Positions 52,334 through 64,000 of a stretch of 64,000 nt of DNA are shown here, one piece after another (within the stretch, counting starts at the first letter, position 1; each line of letters starts with the position of its first letter). The notes below the pieces were generated by a model. It searched no databases and was not told the origin of the DNA. It saw only the letters and a program-made list of their open reading frames with translations. The position numbers were made by a program, and so were the translations under genes. Origin of the DNA: Buttiauxella selenatireducens (GTDB taxonomy: Bacteria; Pseudomonadota; Gammaproteobacteria; Enterobacterales; Enterobacteriaceae); assembly GCF_031432975.1 (NCBI RefSeq), contig NZ_CP133838.1, positions 930,001-994,000 on the forward strand. Reading direction: 5' to 3'.

Positions 52334-52986
52334 TGTTTCTTTCCCGAGTCTCACTTGATTTGACGAGAATGCCCTCCGGCATGTGGCAAAAATGGCAGAG
52401 CGCACATTCCTACGCCAGCCACCAATGGCTATGGCAGCTCTTTGCAGATCAGAGTGAAAGGAAGTTTTTATTTCGCCATGAATCCACCCCGCAAGGAGCG
52501 CATTTTTATCTGCTCTCGGAGGTTGCACCTGTTGCCGAAGATTCTCTGTTTTCTATTAGTAGCAAGCCATTCATGCCTCAACTTGTGGATGGAATGACGC
52601 TGACGTTTGCTTTGCGTGCAAATCCAGTGGTGACACGTAACGGCAAGCGAAGCGATGTCTTAATGGATGCAAAGTACCAGGCCAAACTGCAAGGTACAGA
52701 CCCGAGTGAATTCGCAGCCAGACAAAATGAAGCCGCATTTGCCTGGTTAAAAGCTCAGGGTGAAAGAGGGGGCTTTGCTGTTGAGCCACAGGACGTGCAA
52801 GTTGTCGGCCAGCAGCGCCAGCGCTTTACCCGTAAATCCGGAGAGCGGCCCATAACATTCACCACCGTGGATTTTGCCGGATGCCTCAAGGTGACGGATG
52901 CTCCACTCTTTATGCAGACGCTCAGAAACGGGTTGGGTAAAAGTAAAGCGATGGGCTGTGGGTTGATGCTGATTCGTCGGGGATAA
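52333..52986 (+). CDS. casE: CasE (Cas6e), pre-crRNA endoribonuclease
   Basis: 217 residues. Cleaves the repeat 8 bases before the spacer, leaving the ATAAACCG handle, and keeps the 3' hairpin. Signs: MFLSRVSLDL start, catalytic His region in HSYASHQWLWQLF, LRANPVVTRNGKR, and the C-terminal glycine loop GLGKSKAMGCGLMLIRR. GGAGGAG ribosome site. Longer than K-12 CasE (199), within subtype variation. Confidence 0.93.
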   Translation: MFLSRVSLDLTRMPSGMWQKWQSAHSYASHQWLWQLFADQSERKFLFRHESTPQGAHFYLLSEVAPVAEDSLFSISSKPFMPQLVDGMTLTFALRANPVVTRNGKRSDVLMDAKYQAKLQGTDPSEFAARQNEAAFAWLKAQGERGGFAVEPQDVQVVGQQRQRFTRKSGERPITFTTVDFAGCLKVTDAPLFMQTLRNGLGKSKAMGCGLMLIRRG

Positions 52987-52988
52987 AT

Positions 52989-54201
<1,213 letters not shown>

Positions 54202-54284
54202 GTTATGGTTCTTTAAAAATAAGGAAAAGTTGGTGGAATTTTCGTGACTGAAAAATCATTGTAGATCAGTCATATACGCTAAGA
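54202..54284 (+). promoter_or_regulatory. Leader of CRISPR2
   Basis: 83 AT-rich bases between cas2 and the first repeat, with AAGTTGGTGGAATTTTCGTG and GAAAAATCATTGTAGATCAG shared in outline with the CRISPR1 leader. Site for IHF-assisted integration and array transcription by family knowledge. Confidence 0.78.
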
Positions 54285-55835
54285 GTGTTCCCCGCGCCAG
54301 CGGGGATAAACCAGGCGCGGAACGGTGCGCGGCGAACGGTTAGAAGTGTTCCCCGCGCCAGCGGGGATAAACCGCGTGATGACGTGTTGCGTCTCGCGCT
54401 TCTTGTGTTCCCCGCGCCAGCGGGGATAAACCGTTCGATGCTGATGTCGATAACCTTCGCGCTTTGTGTTCCCCGCGCCAGCGGGGATAAACCGAGCCGC
54501 AGCACCTAACAGCACAACCTGACGTAGTGTTCCCCGCGCCAGCGGGGATAAACCGAAATCGCTTATATCTGGCGTGATCACCCTAACGTGTTCCCCGCGC
54601 CAGCGGGGATAAACCGAGACATGACCATGGCAAAAACCGTACTTATACGTGTTCCCCGCGCCAGCGGGGATAAACCGTGGACGTTAGGGATACCCGCGTA
54701 GATTTCCGGGTGTTCCCCGCGCCAGCGGGGATAAACCGCGGGCCGCTTCCTGGCACATTTCACGAACGCCGTGTTCCCCGCGCCAGCGGGGATAAACCGA
54801 CCGAGCGGGCGATTTTGTCTGATTACAGCCTGTGTTCCCCGCGCCAGCGGGGATAAACCGGGCGGGCGCGACCCACTGCTGCCTAGTGCGTTGTGTTCCC
54901 CGCGCCAGCGGGGATAAACCGGCTCCTACGCTCTCTATCCCGTCATCAAATCGTGTTCCCCGCGCCAGCGGGGATAAACCGGCCGGATTGCCACGCGCCA
55001 GACATGAGGCAAAGTGTTCCCCGCGCCAGCGGGGATAAACCGAAATGTTCAGCGGTGTACCGACCGTGTGCGGGGTGTTCCCCGCGCCAGCGGGGATAAA
55101 CCGCAGATTTCTGGCGGGGGATCGCCGGGCGTTGTGTGTTCCCCGCGCCAGCGGGGATAAACCGTGCATTACGCTTATCATCTTCATCAATAATACGTGT
55201 TCCCCGCGCCAGCGGGGATAAACCGCCACGCTCACCCCCTTCATCTTTGCGCGTGTGCGTGTTCCCCGCGCCAGCGGGGATAAACCGCTGGTCCACGCGC
55301 AGGGGTCAGGTCTGCGCATGTGTTCCCCGCGCCAGCGGGGATAAACCGGAGCCGAGATATGAAACACTGGATTTCAGTCGGTGTTCCCCGCGCCAGCGGG
55401 GATAAACCGAGTCAGTATCCGGCGTATGTCTGCCACAGGTGGTGTTCCCCGCGCCAGCGGGGATAAACCGATTGAGTCATCATTTTCAATGCCCAATGGA
55501 TGGTGTTCCCCGCGCCAGCGGGGATAAACCGGGTGCTACAGCAGACGATGTAGAAATTCTGGAGTGTTCCCTGCGCCAGCGGGGATAAACCGCGCGGAGG
55601 AATCCGGGCAAATGATGGCGCAGTGGTGTTCCCCGCGCCAGCGGGGATAAACCGGACAACAACGTTAACTCCGCCTTTTACATGACGTGTTCCCCGCACC
55701 AGCGGGGATAAACCGGATTTTGACGATAACGCGAAAATTACGGATGAGTGTTCCCCGCGTCAGCGGGGATAAACCGAACGGACCGACAATCAGCGCAGCA
55801 TTGTCATTGTGTTCCCCGCCCAGCGGGGATAACCG
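54285..55835 (+). CRISPR. CRISPR2, type I-E array with 26 repeats and 25 spacers
   Basis: 29-bp repeat GTGTTCCCCGCGCCAGCGGG+GATAAACCG every 61 bp. Starts: 54285, 54346, 54405, 54466, 54527, 54588, 54649, 54710, 54771, 54832, 54893, 54953, 55014, 55075, 55136, 55197, 55259, 55320, 55381, 55442, 55503, 55564, 55626, 55687, 55748, 55809. Spacers are 32 bp except 30 (no. 2), 31 (no. 11) and 33 (nos. 16, 22). Repeat 1 ends in A instead of G. Variants accumulate at the right end: repeat 22 CCCTGCG, 24 GCACCAG, 25 GCGTCAG, and 26 shortened to 27 bp. No duplicate spacers. Confidence 0.98.
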
Positions 55836-55882
55836 ACAACCAATCGCATGGAATTAGCACCAGAGCAGTATTTCCCGCCCCT

Positions 55883-56923
55883 TTATTTCCCCGCTTTCGC
55901 CAACTCTTTCACTAATGGCAGCATCACGCGCACGACATCATGGCTGCGTTTCTCGATGCGATGCGGTAACCATTTATCCAGATATTGTTGGTTATCAATC
56001 AAGGCATTATGCCAACTGCTTCCATCAGGGAACGCTTTACTTTTTGCCCGTTGCTGATAGCCATCTTTCTTGCCAAGTGACCAGTTGGTCGCTTCCACCG
56101 ATAGCACCGGGATCCCGGCTTTATCAAACACGTCTGCATCACTACAGCAGCCTGTGCCTTTTGGATACTTGGTATTAGTGCCTGGATTGGTCGTCGCCTG
56201 AACATGCAGCTGGCGCGCCAGCGCTAATGCACGGTCACGCGTGAGTTTGCTGACGGCCGCCGGCGTCGATTTACCGCTATTGAAATAGAGTTTGTCGCCG
56301 ACAATCAGGTTATCGAGATTAATCACCAGCAGCGTATTTTTCTTCTCGCTGGCCGTCATGCGTTTCAGGACATCTTCCGCACCCAGGGTGCCAATTTCTT
56401 CACCGCTGGTAGCGATAAAACGGATGCCATAACGTGTCGGGATATCTTTCAGACGGGTGGCGAGTTCCAGCATCACGCCAAGGCCTGAAGCATTGTCATC
56501 CACGCCCTGTAGCGTCAAACCACCAAGGTTGTTATTCACATCGTTATCGTTGAGCGGCGAATACGTATCGAGATGCGCCATGATAATAATTTGCTGGGGA
56601 TTAATACCTTCCCGTGCAGCAATCACTGAGCTTGCGCTGACGTTATGCCAGCTCTGATGACCCTCTTTAGTGGTGTACAGATAACGGGTGTTAAAGCGGC
56701 GAATATCACTTTGGTAGCCAAGTTGGCTAAATTGCTGATTGAGGTAATCCGCAGCCATCATTTCCGCAGGGCTACCTGTCATTCTCCCTGGAAACATCGT
56801 GGCGATATGGCGCGTTTGTTGTCCGGCGATTTCACCTGGTGGCGAAGTGTTTGCAAATGCCGGTGAGGTACAGCAAATCCCTAACGCCAGGCTGGTAAGC
56901 GTTTGGCGCAATGCGGAAAACAT
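55883..56923 (-). CDS. iap: Iap, alkaline phosphatase isozyme conversion aminopeptidase
   Basis: 346-residue periplasmic M28 zinc aminopeptidase that removes N-terminal Arg from alkaline phosphatase. Signal peptide MFSALRQTLTSLALGICCTS with cleavage after PAFA. Metal-binding residues in MAHLDTYSPL (His, Asp), GVDDNASGLGVMLELA, ATSGEEIGTLGAEDVL (Glu pair), and ATNPGTNTKYPKGTGCCSDADVF. The gene classically flanks the I-E array, as in E. coli. It is convergent with CRISPR2 (47 bp apart) and divergent from cysD. Confidence 0.95.
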   Translation of the reverse strand: MFSALRQTLTSLALGICCTSPAFANTSPPGEIAGQQTRHIATMFPGRMTGSPAEMMAADYLNQQFSQLGYQSDIRRFNTRYLYTTKEGHQSWHNVSASSVIAAREGINPQQIIIMAHLDTYSPLNDNDVNNNLGGLTLQGVDDNASGLGVMLELATRLKDIPTRYGIRFIATSGEEIGTLGAEDVLKRMTASEKKNTLLVINLDNLIVGDKLYFNSGKSTPAAVSKLTRDRALALARQLHVQATTNPGTNTKYPKGTGCCSDADVFDKAGIPVLSVEATNWSLGKKDGYQQRAKSKAFPDGSSWHNALIDNQQYLDKWLPHRIEKRSHDVVRVMLPLVKELAKAGK

Positions 56924-57190
56924 AGTGGGTCCTTTTTAAATGGGAAATTTTTTGCCCGTATAGTATGAAACTGTGATGGACGTTACACAATTTCAAATCC
57001 TCTGAAACCCACGCTATCACGTTGGTTAAGCACATTTTGTAATTTACTTTCCCGCAACGTTATTCCTTTGTGGAACAACTCATTCCAATTCGTAATTTCA
57101 TAACAAATAAACCACCGCCGTATAGTCTCCCCATGAATTTTTAAACGGCGGGCCATGACCCTCCGTACTAACCTCGGTTAAGGGATGGTT

Positions 57191-58099
57191 ATGGACCAAA
57201 AACGACTCACACACTTACGGCAGTTGGAGGCAGAAAGCATCCATATCATCCGTGAGGTTGCCGCTGAATTTTCCAATCCGGTTATGATGTATTCCATCGG
57301 TAAAGACTCATCGGTGATGTTGCACCTGGCCCGTAAAGCCTTCTATCCAGGCACACTTCCGTTCCCTCTGCTGCATGTTGATACCGGCTGGAAATTCCGC
57401 GAAATGTACGATTTCCGTGACCGTACCGCGAAGAATTACGGCTTTGAATTGTTGGTTCATAAGAACCCGGAAGGCGTGGCGATGGGGATTAACCCATTTG
57501 TGCACGGTAGCGCCAAACATACTGACATCATGAAAACCGAAGGGCTGAAACAGGCGCTGAGCAAGTACGGTTTTGACGCCGCTTTTGGTGGCGCACGTCG
57601 GGACGAAGAAAAATCACGTGCCAAAGAACGTATCTATTCGTTCCGTGACCGTTTCCATCGCTGGGACCCAAAAAACCAGCGCCCTGAACTGTGGCACAAC
57701 TACAACGGCCAGATTAATAAAGGCGAAAGCATTCGCGTGTTCCCGCTTTCAAACTGGACCGAGCTGGATATTTGGCAATACATCTTCCTGGAAAATATCG
57801 ACATCGTTCCGTTATATCTGGCCACGCCGCGTCCGGTGCTGGAGCGTGATGGCATGTTGCTGATGGTGGATGATGACCGTATCGATTTGCAGCCGGGTGA
57901 AGTGATTGAGCAGAAAATGGTGCGCTTCCGTACCCTGGGCTGCTGGCCGCTGACCGGTGCCGTGGAATCTGAAGCGCAAACGCTGCCGGAGATCATAGAA
58001 GAGATGCTGGTTTCGACCACCAGTGAACGTCAAGGGCGGGCAATTGACCGCGACCAGGCCGGCTCCATGGAGCTTAAAAAACGCCAGGGTTATTTCTAA
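57191..58099 (+). CDS. cysD: CysD, sulfate adenylyltransferase subunit 2
   Basis: 302 residues, E. coli length. ATP-PP-loop enzyme forming APS from ATP and sulfate together with GTPase CysN. PP-loop [47 protein letters not shown]. Two ATGs, 57185 and 57191; the second matches the family start [11 protein letters not shown]. The upstream gap 56924-57190 contains a TATAGT (-10 like) near 57121 and, presumably, CysB sites. Confidence 0.95.
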   Translation: MDQKRLTHLRQLEAESIHIIREVAAEFSNPVMMYSIGKDSSVMLHLARKAFYPGTLPFPLLHVDTGWKFREMYDFRDRTAKNYGFELLVHKNPEGVAMGINPFVHGSAKHTDIMKTEGLKQALSKYGFDAAFGGARRDEEKSRAKERIYSFRDRFHRWDPKNQRPELWHNYNGQINKGESIRVFPLSNWTELDIWQYIFLENIDIVPLYLATPRPVLERDGMLLMVDDDRIDLQPGEVIEQKMVRFRTLGCWPLTGAVESEAQTLPEIIEEMLVSTTSERQGRAIDRDQAGSMELKKRQGYF

Positions 58100-58110
58100 G
58101 GAACCGCCAG

Positions 58111-59537
<1,427 letters not shown>

Positions 59538-59538
<1 letters not shown>

Positions 59539-60143
59539 TGGCTGAGCACGACGACAACGTCGTCTGGCATGCGCATCCGGTCACGGTGGAGCAGCGTGAA
59601 AAGCTTCACCAGCACCGCGGCGTCGTGCTGTGGTTTACCGGGCTTTCGGGCTCGGGAAAATCCACCGTCGCGGGCGCGCTGGAAGAAGCGTTACACTCGC
59701 TTGGTGTGAGCACCTACTTACTTGATGGCGACAATGTTCGCCACGGTTTGTGCAGTGACCTCGGTTTTAGCGACGCCGATCGTAAAGAAAATATCCGTCG
59801 CGTCGGCGAAGTTGCCAACTTAATGGTAGATGCCGGGTTGGTGGTGCTGACTGCATTTATCTCGCCCCATCGTGCAGAACGCCAGATGGTTCGTGACCGT
59901 ATGGGAGAAGGGCGGTTTATCGAAGTATTTGTTGATACACCACTTTCTATCTGCGAAGCGCGCGACCCAAAAGGTTTGTACAAAAAAGCCCGTGCCGGAG
60001 AGCTACGAAATTTCACCGGAATTGACTCGGTTTATGAGATGCCAGAACGCCCGGAAATACACTTAGACGGCGAACAATTGGTAACAAATTTGATTGCCCA
60101 ATTATTAGACCTGTTGCGTCGTGACGTTATTATCAAAACCTAG
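59538..60143 (+). CDS. cysC: CysC, APS kinase
   Basis: 201 residues. Phosphorylates APS to PAPS, the substrate of CysH in this window. P-loop [24 protein letters not shown] (APS-binding), [10 protein letters not shown] with the Ser seen as phosphoenzyme in E. coli, and [13 protein letters not shown]. Third gene of cysDNC. Confidence 0.95.
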
Positions 60144-60194
60144 AACATTGCCGGGCGCCTCATGTGCCTGGCTTGCAGGGTTTACGGATTCGTT

Positions 60195-60518
60195 ATGCGC
60201 AATGGCACCAACCTGGTTATTACATCGGCTGAACCTGGCCCCAGTACCGAAGAGACGACCTGGTCTTTAACTGGGGCGTTCATCGGCTTTTTGGCGTGGC
60301 TGCTTGCGTTGGGTATTCCCTTCCTGATCTATGGCCCAAATACTCTCTTTTTCTTCCTGTATACGTGGCCATTCTTCCTGGCACTCTTACCTGTCGCTGT
60401 CATCGTGGGGATTGCTCTACACTCTCTGTTGCGTGGACGTTTGCTTATCAGCTGCATTGTAACCGTGTTAGCGGTGGGCCTGATGTTTGGCATGCTTTTC
60501 TTGTGGCTAATGGGCTAA
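60195..60518 (+). CDS. ygbE: YgbE, DUF3561 inner-membrane protein
   Basis: 107 residues, the E. coli length, from the ATG at 60195 (the ORF opens 11 codons earlier). Three hydrophobic segments: GAFIGFLAWLLALGIPFLIY, FFFLYTWPFFLALLPVAVIV and the C-terminal VTVLAVGLMFGMLFLWLMG. The preceding EETTWSL is conserved. Function unknown. Lies between cysC and ftsB as in E. coli; the 184-bp gap to ftsB presumably has the ftsB promoter. Confidence 0.88.
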   Translation: MRNGTNLVITSAEPGPSTEETTWSLTGAFIGFLAWLLALGIPFLIYGPNTLFFFLYTWPFFLALLPVAVIVGIALHSLLRGRLLISCIVTVLAVGLMFGMLFLWLMG

Positions 60519-60702
60519 CTTTTAAATAATCACCAAACCGTAACAGACTATTTATGACTGCAAGGCCGCTAACTCACCTGCAAACGCGCATGTCGTCGCA
60601 ATCTGTGATAAATTCTGCCGCAAATATGAAGGCTCGCTTTGTACCGAAAGCGGAGCCCGCTAAAATTTTGTGCGACGATTGTGCCGTTTTTCAGGGGGCA
60701 GG

Positions 60703-61020
60703 ATGGGTAAACTAACGCTACTATTGCTGGCCTTGTTGGTCTGGCTGCAGTATTCGCTGTGGTTTGGAAAAAACGGTGTGCATGACTGGACGCGAGTGAA
60801 TGACGACGTTGCTGCACAGCAGGCGACGAATGCCAAACTCAAAGCGCGTAACGATCAGCTGTTTGCCGAAATTGACGATCTTAATGGCGGCCAGGAAGCT
60901 ATTGAAGAGCGCGCACGTAATGAATTAAGCATGACCAAACCGGGTGAAACCTTCTACCGCCTGGTTCCCGATAGCTCTAAGCGCCTGGGCAATAATGCAG
61001 GGCAGAACAATCGACAATAA
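60703..61020 (+). CDS. ftsB: FtsB, divisome protein
   Basis: 105-residue bitopic membrane protein that joins FtsL and FtsQ at the septum. Short cytoplasmic MGK, one transmembrane helix ([19 protein letters not shown]), then a periplasmic coiled coil ([19 protein letters not shown] ... [20 protein letters not shown]). Start at 60703 preceded by GGGGCAGG. The ORF opens 11 codons upstream without similarity. First gene of ftsB-ispD-ispF-truD. Confidence 0.95.
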   Translation: MGKLTLLLLALLVWLQYSLWFGKNGVHDWTRVNDDVAAQQATNAKLKARNDQLFAEIDDLNGGQEAIEERARNELSMTKPGETFYRLVPDSSKRLGNNAGQNNRQ

Positions 61021-61037
61021 CGCGTAAGTGAATCTAC

Positions 61038-61748
61038 ATGGCAGACTCCTCCCCGGACGTAATTGCCGTGGTGCCGGCAGCAGGTATCGGCAGCCGCATG
61101 CAAACGGAATGTCCTAAGCAATATCTAAAAATCGGCGATAAAACTATTCTTGAACACGCGGTGGCAAGCCTGATGGCTCATCCACGCGTGGCTCATGTCG
61201 TCATTGCTATTAGCCCTACTGATAGCTGGTTTGCCTCATTGCCTCTCGCTTCAAACCCCAATGTAACGGTTATCCAGGGCGGCGCGCAGCGCGCTGACTC
61301 AGTACTCGCTGGAGTAAATGTGGTGCATAACTCGCAGTGGGTTTTGGTGCACGACGCGGCTCGTCCCTGTTTACATCTGGATGACTTGACGCGTTTGTTG
61401 GCGATTACCCAGACCAGCAAAATTGGCGGCATTCTGGCCGCTCCCGTGCGTGACACCATGAAACGTGGCGAGCCGGGTAAAAGCCTGATTGCCCACACGG
61501 TCGACAGAGAAGACCTTTGGCATGCGTTAACCCCTCAGCTATTCCCTCTGGAATTACTGCGCAGTTGCTTGCAACGCGCACTCGATGAACATGCCTCAAT
61601 CACCGATGAAGCCTCGGCACTCGAATATTGTGGCTTCCATCCCGAATTAATTAGCGCCCGCGCCGATAATATAAAAGTGACTCGCCCTGAAGACCTGGCG
61701 TTGGCGGAGTTTTACCTCACGCGGTTAACCCAAACGGAGAAAAAGTAA
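61038..61748 (+). CDS. ispD: IspD, MEP cytidylyltransferase
   Basis: 236-residue 2-C-methyl-D-erythritol 4-phosphate cytidylyltransferase of the non-mevalonate isoprenoid pathway. Motifs: [20 protein letters not shown] (CTP site), [21 protein letters not shown] and [11 protein letters not shown]. The TAA overlaps the ispF ATG by one base. Confidence 0.96.
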   Translation: MADSSPDVIAVVPAAGIGSRMQTECPKQYLKIGDKTILEHAVASLMAHPRVAHVVIAISPTDSWFASLPLASNPNVTVIQGGAQRADSVLAGVNVVHNSQWVLVHDAARPCLHLDDLTRLLAITQTSKIGGILAAPVRDTMKRGEPGKSLIAHTVDREDLWHALTPQLFPLELLRSCLQRALDEHASITDEASALEYCGFHPELISARADNIKVTRPEDLALAEFYLTRLTQTEKK

Positions 61749-62227
61749 TGCGTATTGGACATGGTTTTGATGTACACGCTTTTGGTGGCGTTGGCCCAAT
61801 TATCATTGGCGGTGTGCGCGTACCGTTCGATCAAGGCCTGCTCGCCCACTCTGATGGCGATGTCGCTTTGCACGCATTAACCGATGCTCTGCTGGGTGCT
61901 GCCGCATTAGGGGATATTGGTAAATTATTCCCGGATACCGACCCCGCATTTAAAGGCGCAGACAGCCGCGAATTGCTGCGTGAAGCCTGGCGTCGTATCC
62001 AGGCGAAAGGTTATACGCTGGGTAACGTTGATGTGACTATCATTGCGCAGGCTCCGAAAATGGCTCCGCACATCCCGCAGATGCGCGTGTTTATTGCCGA
62101 AGATCTGGGCTGCCATATGGATGATGTGAACGTTAAAGCGACCACGACAGAAAAGCTTGGCTTTACGGGGCGTGGTGAAGGTATCGCTTGCGAAGCGGTC
62201 GCGCTGTTACATAAGGCACGTAAATAA
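61748..62227 (+). CDS. ispF: IspF, MECDP synthase
   Basis: 159 residues. Cyclises CDP-ME 2-phosphate to methylerythritol cyclodiphosphate. Metal ligands Asp8/His10 in [10 protein letters not shown] and His42 in [21 protein letters not shown]-terminal [15 protein letters not shown]. Overlaps ispD at its start and truD at its end by one base each. Confidence 0.96.
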   Translation: MRIGHGFDVHAFGGVGPIIIGGVRVPFDQGLLAHSDGDVALHALTDALLGAAALGDIGKLFPDTDPAFKGADSRELLREAWRRIQAKGYTLGNVDVTIIAQAPKMAPHIPQMRVFIAEDLGCHMDDVNVKATTTEKLGFTGRGEGIACEAVALLHKARK

Positions 62228-63273
62228 TGGACATGCATAATCTGACCTGGCTGCATGGTAAGCCGCAGGGCACAGGTTTAATCAAAGCCAATCCAGAAGA
62301 CTTCGTGGTCATTGAAGACCTGGGTTTTGGGCCGGATGGTGAAGGCGAACATTTGCTGTTACGCATCCTGAAAAATGGCTGCAACACCCGCTTTGTGGCC
62401 GATGCACTGGCTAAGTTTTTGAAAGTACATGCCCGCGAAGTCAGCTTTGCCGGTCAGAAAGACAAGCATGCGGTGACTGAACAGTGGTTTTGCGTGCGTC
62501 TTCCGGGCAAAGAAATGCCGGATATGAGTGCATTCCAACTTGAAGGTTGCCAGGTGCTGGAATACGCGCGCCATAAACGTAAATTGCGTTTAGGTGCGCT
62601 GAAGGGAAACAGTTTCACGCTGGTGCTGCGCGATGTCAGCGACCGCGCTGAGATGGAACAACGGCTTAATGCCGTTCTTCATCATGGTGTGCCGAATTAC
62701 TTTGGCAGCCAACGTTTCGGGTTGGGTGGCAATAACCTGCATCAGGCAGTGCGCTGGGCGCAAAGTAATGCACCTATTCGTGACCGCAATAAGCGTAGCT
62801 TTTATCTTTCAGCAGCACGTAGCGCGATGTTTAACCAGGTCGTGAGCGAGCGACTGAAGAAGCCGGAGTTTAACCAGGTTATCGAGGGTGATGCATTACA
62901 GTTAGCCGGGCGGGGCAGTTGGTTTGTTGCAACGCAAGAAGAGCTGCCTGTTCTGCAAAAACGTGTAGATGACGGTGAGTTATTGATTACTGCACCACTC
63001 CCCGGTGATGGCCCTTGGGGTACGCAAAATGCGGCTCTGGAGTTTGAACAGCAATGCGTTGCCGGGCAAACCGATTTGCAGTCACTGTTGGTGCGTGAGC
63101 GAGTCGAAGCGGCGCGTCGAGCCATGTTGCTGATGCCTAAAGACCTCACCTGGAACTGGTGGGATGACATCACTGTCGAGCTGACTTTCTGGCTGCCTGC
63201 AGGGAGTTTTGCGACAAGCGTGGTGCGCGAATTGATGAACGCACCGGGCAATTACGTCGATATTGCAGAGTAA
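62227..63273 (+). CDS. truD: TruD, tRNA pseudouridine-13 synthase
   Basis: 348 residues. Modifies U13 of tRNA-Glu. Catalytic Asp in [14 protein letters not shown], plus [12 protein letters not shown] and [17 protein letters not shown] typical of TruD; the insertion domain is present. Starts at ATG 62227 overlapping ispF. A 118-bp gap follows before surE. Confidence 0.95.
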   Translation: MDMHNLTWLHGKPQGTGLIKANPEDFVVIEDLGFGPDGEGEHLLLRILKNGCNTRFVADALAKFLKVHAREVSFAGQKDKHAVTEQWFCVRLPGKEMPDMSAFQLEGCQVLEYARHKRKLRLGALKGNSFTLVLRDVSDRAEMEQRLNAVLHHGVPNYFGSQRFGLGGNNLHQAVRWAQSNAPIRDRNKRSFYLSAARSAMFNQVVSERLKKPEFNQVIEGDALQLAGRGSWFVATQEELPVLQKRVDDGELLITAPLPGDGPWGTQNAALEFEQQCVAGQTDLQSLLVRERVEAARRAMLLMPKDLTWNWWDDITVELTFWLPAGSFATSVVRELMNAPGNYVDIAE

Positions 63274-63391
63274 CTGCGGTCTGGACATGCTGTTGTGGTG
63301 AATGTTACAAAAACTGCAACAATTTCATGACAGCTGCACTAAAATCAGCACAATGGAATAAAACAACAAAAAGAAGCTTAGTAAATCCAAT

Positions 63392-64000
63392 ATGAGAATA
63401 CTTTTGAGTAACGATGACGGTGTCAATGCGCCAGGCATTCAGGTGCTGGCTGCTCGACTTAGGGAATTTGCTGATGTGCAGGTGGTTGCCCCTGACCGTA
63501 ATCGCAGTGGGGCATCAAACTCACTGACGCTCGAATCTTCATTGCGCACTTTCACGCTTTCGAACGGTGATATTTCCGTGCAAATGGGCACGCCAACGGA
63601 CTGTGTCTATCTTGGCGTTAACACACTGATGCGCCCAGCCCCGGATGTTGTGGTTTCAGGTATTAATGCCGGGCCGAACCTGGGCGATGATGTCATCTAT
63701 TCCGGCACCGTTGCGGCTGCGATGGAAGGGCGGCACTTAGGCATTCCGGCCCTGGCTGTTTCGTTAAACGGCTATGAGCATTACGAAACCGCGGCCGCTG
63801 TGACCCGTTCAATTTTGCGCGCTTTATTGCGTGAACCGCTGCGCACCGGCCGTATTTTAAATATTAACGTACCGGATTTGCCGCTTGATCAAATCAAGGG
63901 CATTCGTGTTACGCGCTGCGGTAGCCGCCATCCGTCAGACAAAGTTATCCCACAAGAAGATCCACGCGGGAATACGCTGTACTGGATTGGACCGCCAGGC
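63392..64000 (+). CDS. surE: SurE, 5'/3'-nucleotidase (3' end outside window)
   Basis: First 203 codons of the stationary-phase survival nucleotidase SurE (253 residues in E. coli). Metal-site Asp pair in [16 protein letters not shown], Ser in [15 protein letters not shown], and Asn in [20 protein letters not shown]. The frame stays open to the window end. Ribosome site is weak (AAGAAG 12 or more bases before ATG). Confidence 0.95.
   Translation, partial: MRILLSNDDGVNAPGIQVLAARLREFADVQVVAPDRNRSGASNSLTLESSLRTFTLSNGDISVQMGTPTDCVYLGVNTLMRPAPDVVVSGINAGPNLGDDVIYSGTVAAAMEGRHLGIPALAVSLNGYEHYETAAAVTRSILRALLREPLRTGRILNINVPDLPLDQIKGIRVTRCGSRHPSDKVIPQEDPRGNTLYWIGPPG

Noticed and set aside
54266-55699. 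Long minus-strand ORFs in CRISPR2 rich in PRWRGEH, GLSPLARGT and FIPAGAGNT
   Set aside because: These are the three-frame translations of the CRISPR repeat, a well-known annotation artefact, not proteins. The same applies to the ORF at 44555-44749 over CRISPR1.

Overview
The window is a chromosomal segment of a gamma-proteobacterium of the family Enterobacteriaceae. Protein after protein is collinear and near-identical in length to its Escherichia/Salmonella/Klebsiella counterpart (rlmM, xni, sdaB-sdaC, ppnN, queF, syd, csrB, yqcC-truC-yqcA, gudPXD, barA, rlmD, relA, mazG, pyrG, eno, queE/queD, cysJIH, iap, cysDNC, ftsB, ispDF, truD, surE). The genus cannot be fixed from the sequence alone. 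It is not E. coli: mazEF is missing between relA and mazG, adhP sits beside eno, and several accessory genes are foreign to the E. coli map. Shortened ERIC elements and a REP-like GC-rich palindrome family are scattered between genes.

Layout. 1-12 kb: rRNA methylase RlmM (5' end outside), Xni, an orphan aminotransferase, the ketodeoxygluconate pair kdgT/kduI with KdgR-type operators between them, serine transport and deamination (sdaC-sdaB), ppnN, queF and syd. 11.6-12.2 kb: regulatory RNA CsrB with twin UvrY-type palindromes upstream; the UvrY sensor kinase BarA is encoded 8 kb away. 12.3-20.3 kb: yqcC-truC-yqcA, an overlapping msrB-msrA pair whose MsrB has lost the zinc cysteines, a small DUF2158 protein, then gudP-gudX-gudD followed by a collapsed glycerate kinase gene. 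20.3-31 kb: barA, rlmD, relA, mazG, pyrG, eno. 31-38 kb: an accessory block with adhP, an M20 peptidase, the YjiH/YjiG membrane pair, an RpiR-type regulator, and a glucose-family PTS permease overlapping nanE. 38-44 kb: queE, queD, cysJIH.

44.3-55.8 kb is a complete type I-E CRISPR-Cas locus between cysH and iap. A short array (CRISPR1, 7 repeats plus a stub) is followed by a toxin-antitoxin pair of StbDE/RelBE type on the opposite strand. Next come an AT-rich gap containing a lone degenerate CRISPR-repeat-like sequence, then cas3-casABCDE-cas1-cas2 in one tight operon, and a 26-repeat array (CRISPR2) running towards iap. The two arrays have related leaders and all interference and adaptation genes look intact. 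The candidate for something undescribed is the interval between CRISPR1 and cas3: a toxin-antitoxin module plus an orphan repeat with an almost perfect crRNA 5' handle, placed where a CRISPR-resembling regulatory guide RNA could act on the cas promoter. This remains a hypothesis.

55.9-64 kb: iap, the sulfate-activation operon cysDNC, ygbE, ftsB-ispD-ispF-truD, and the start of surE (3' end outside). No rRNA, tRNA, insertion sequence or prophage was recognised.
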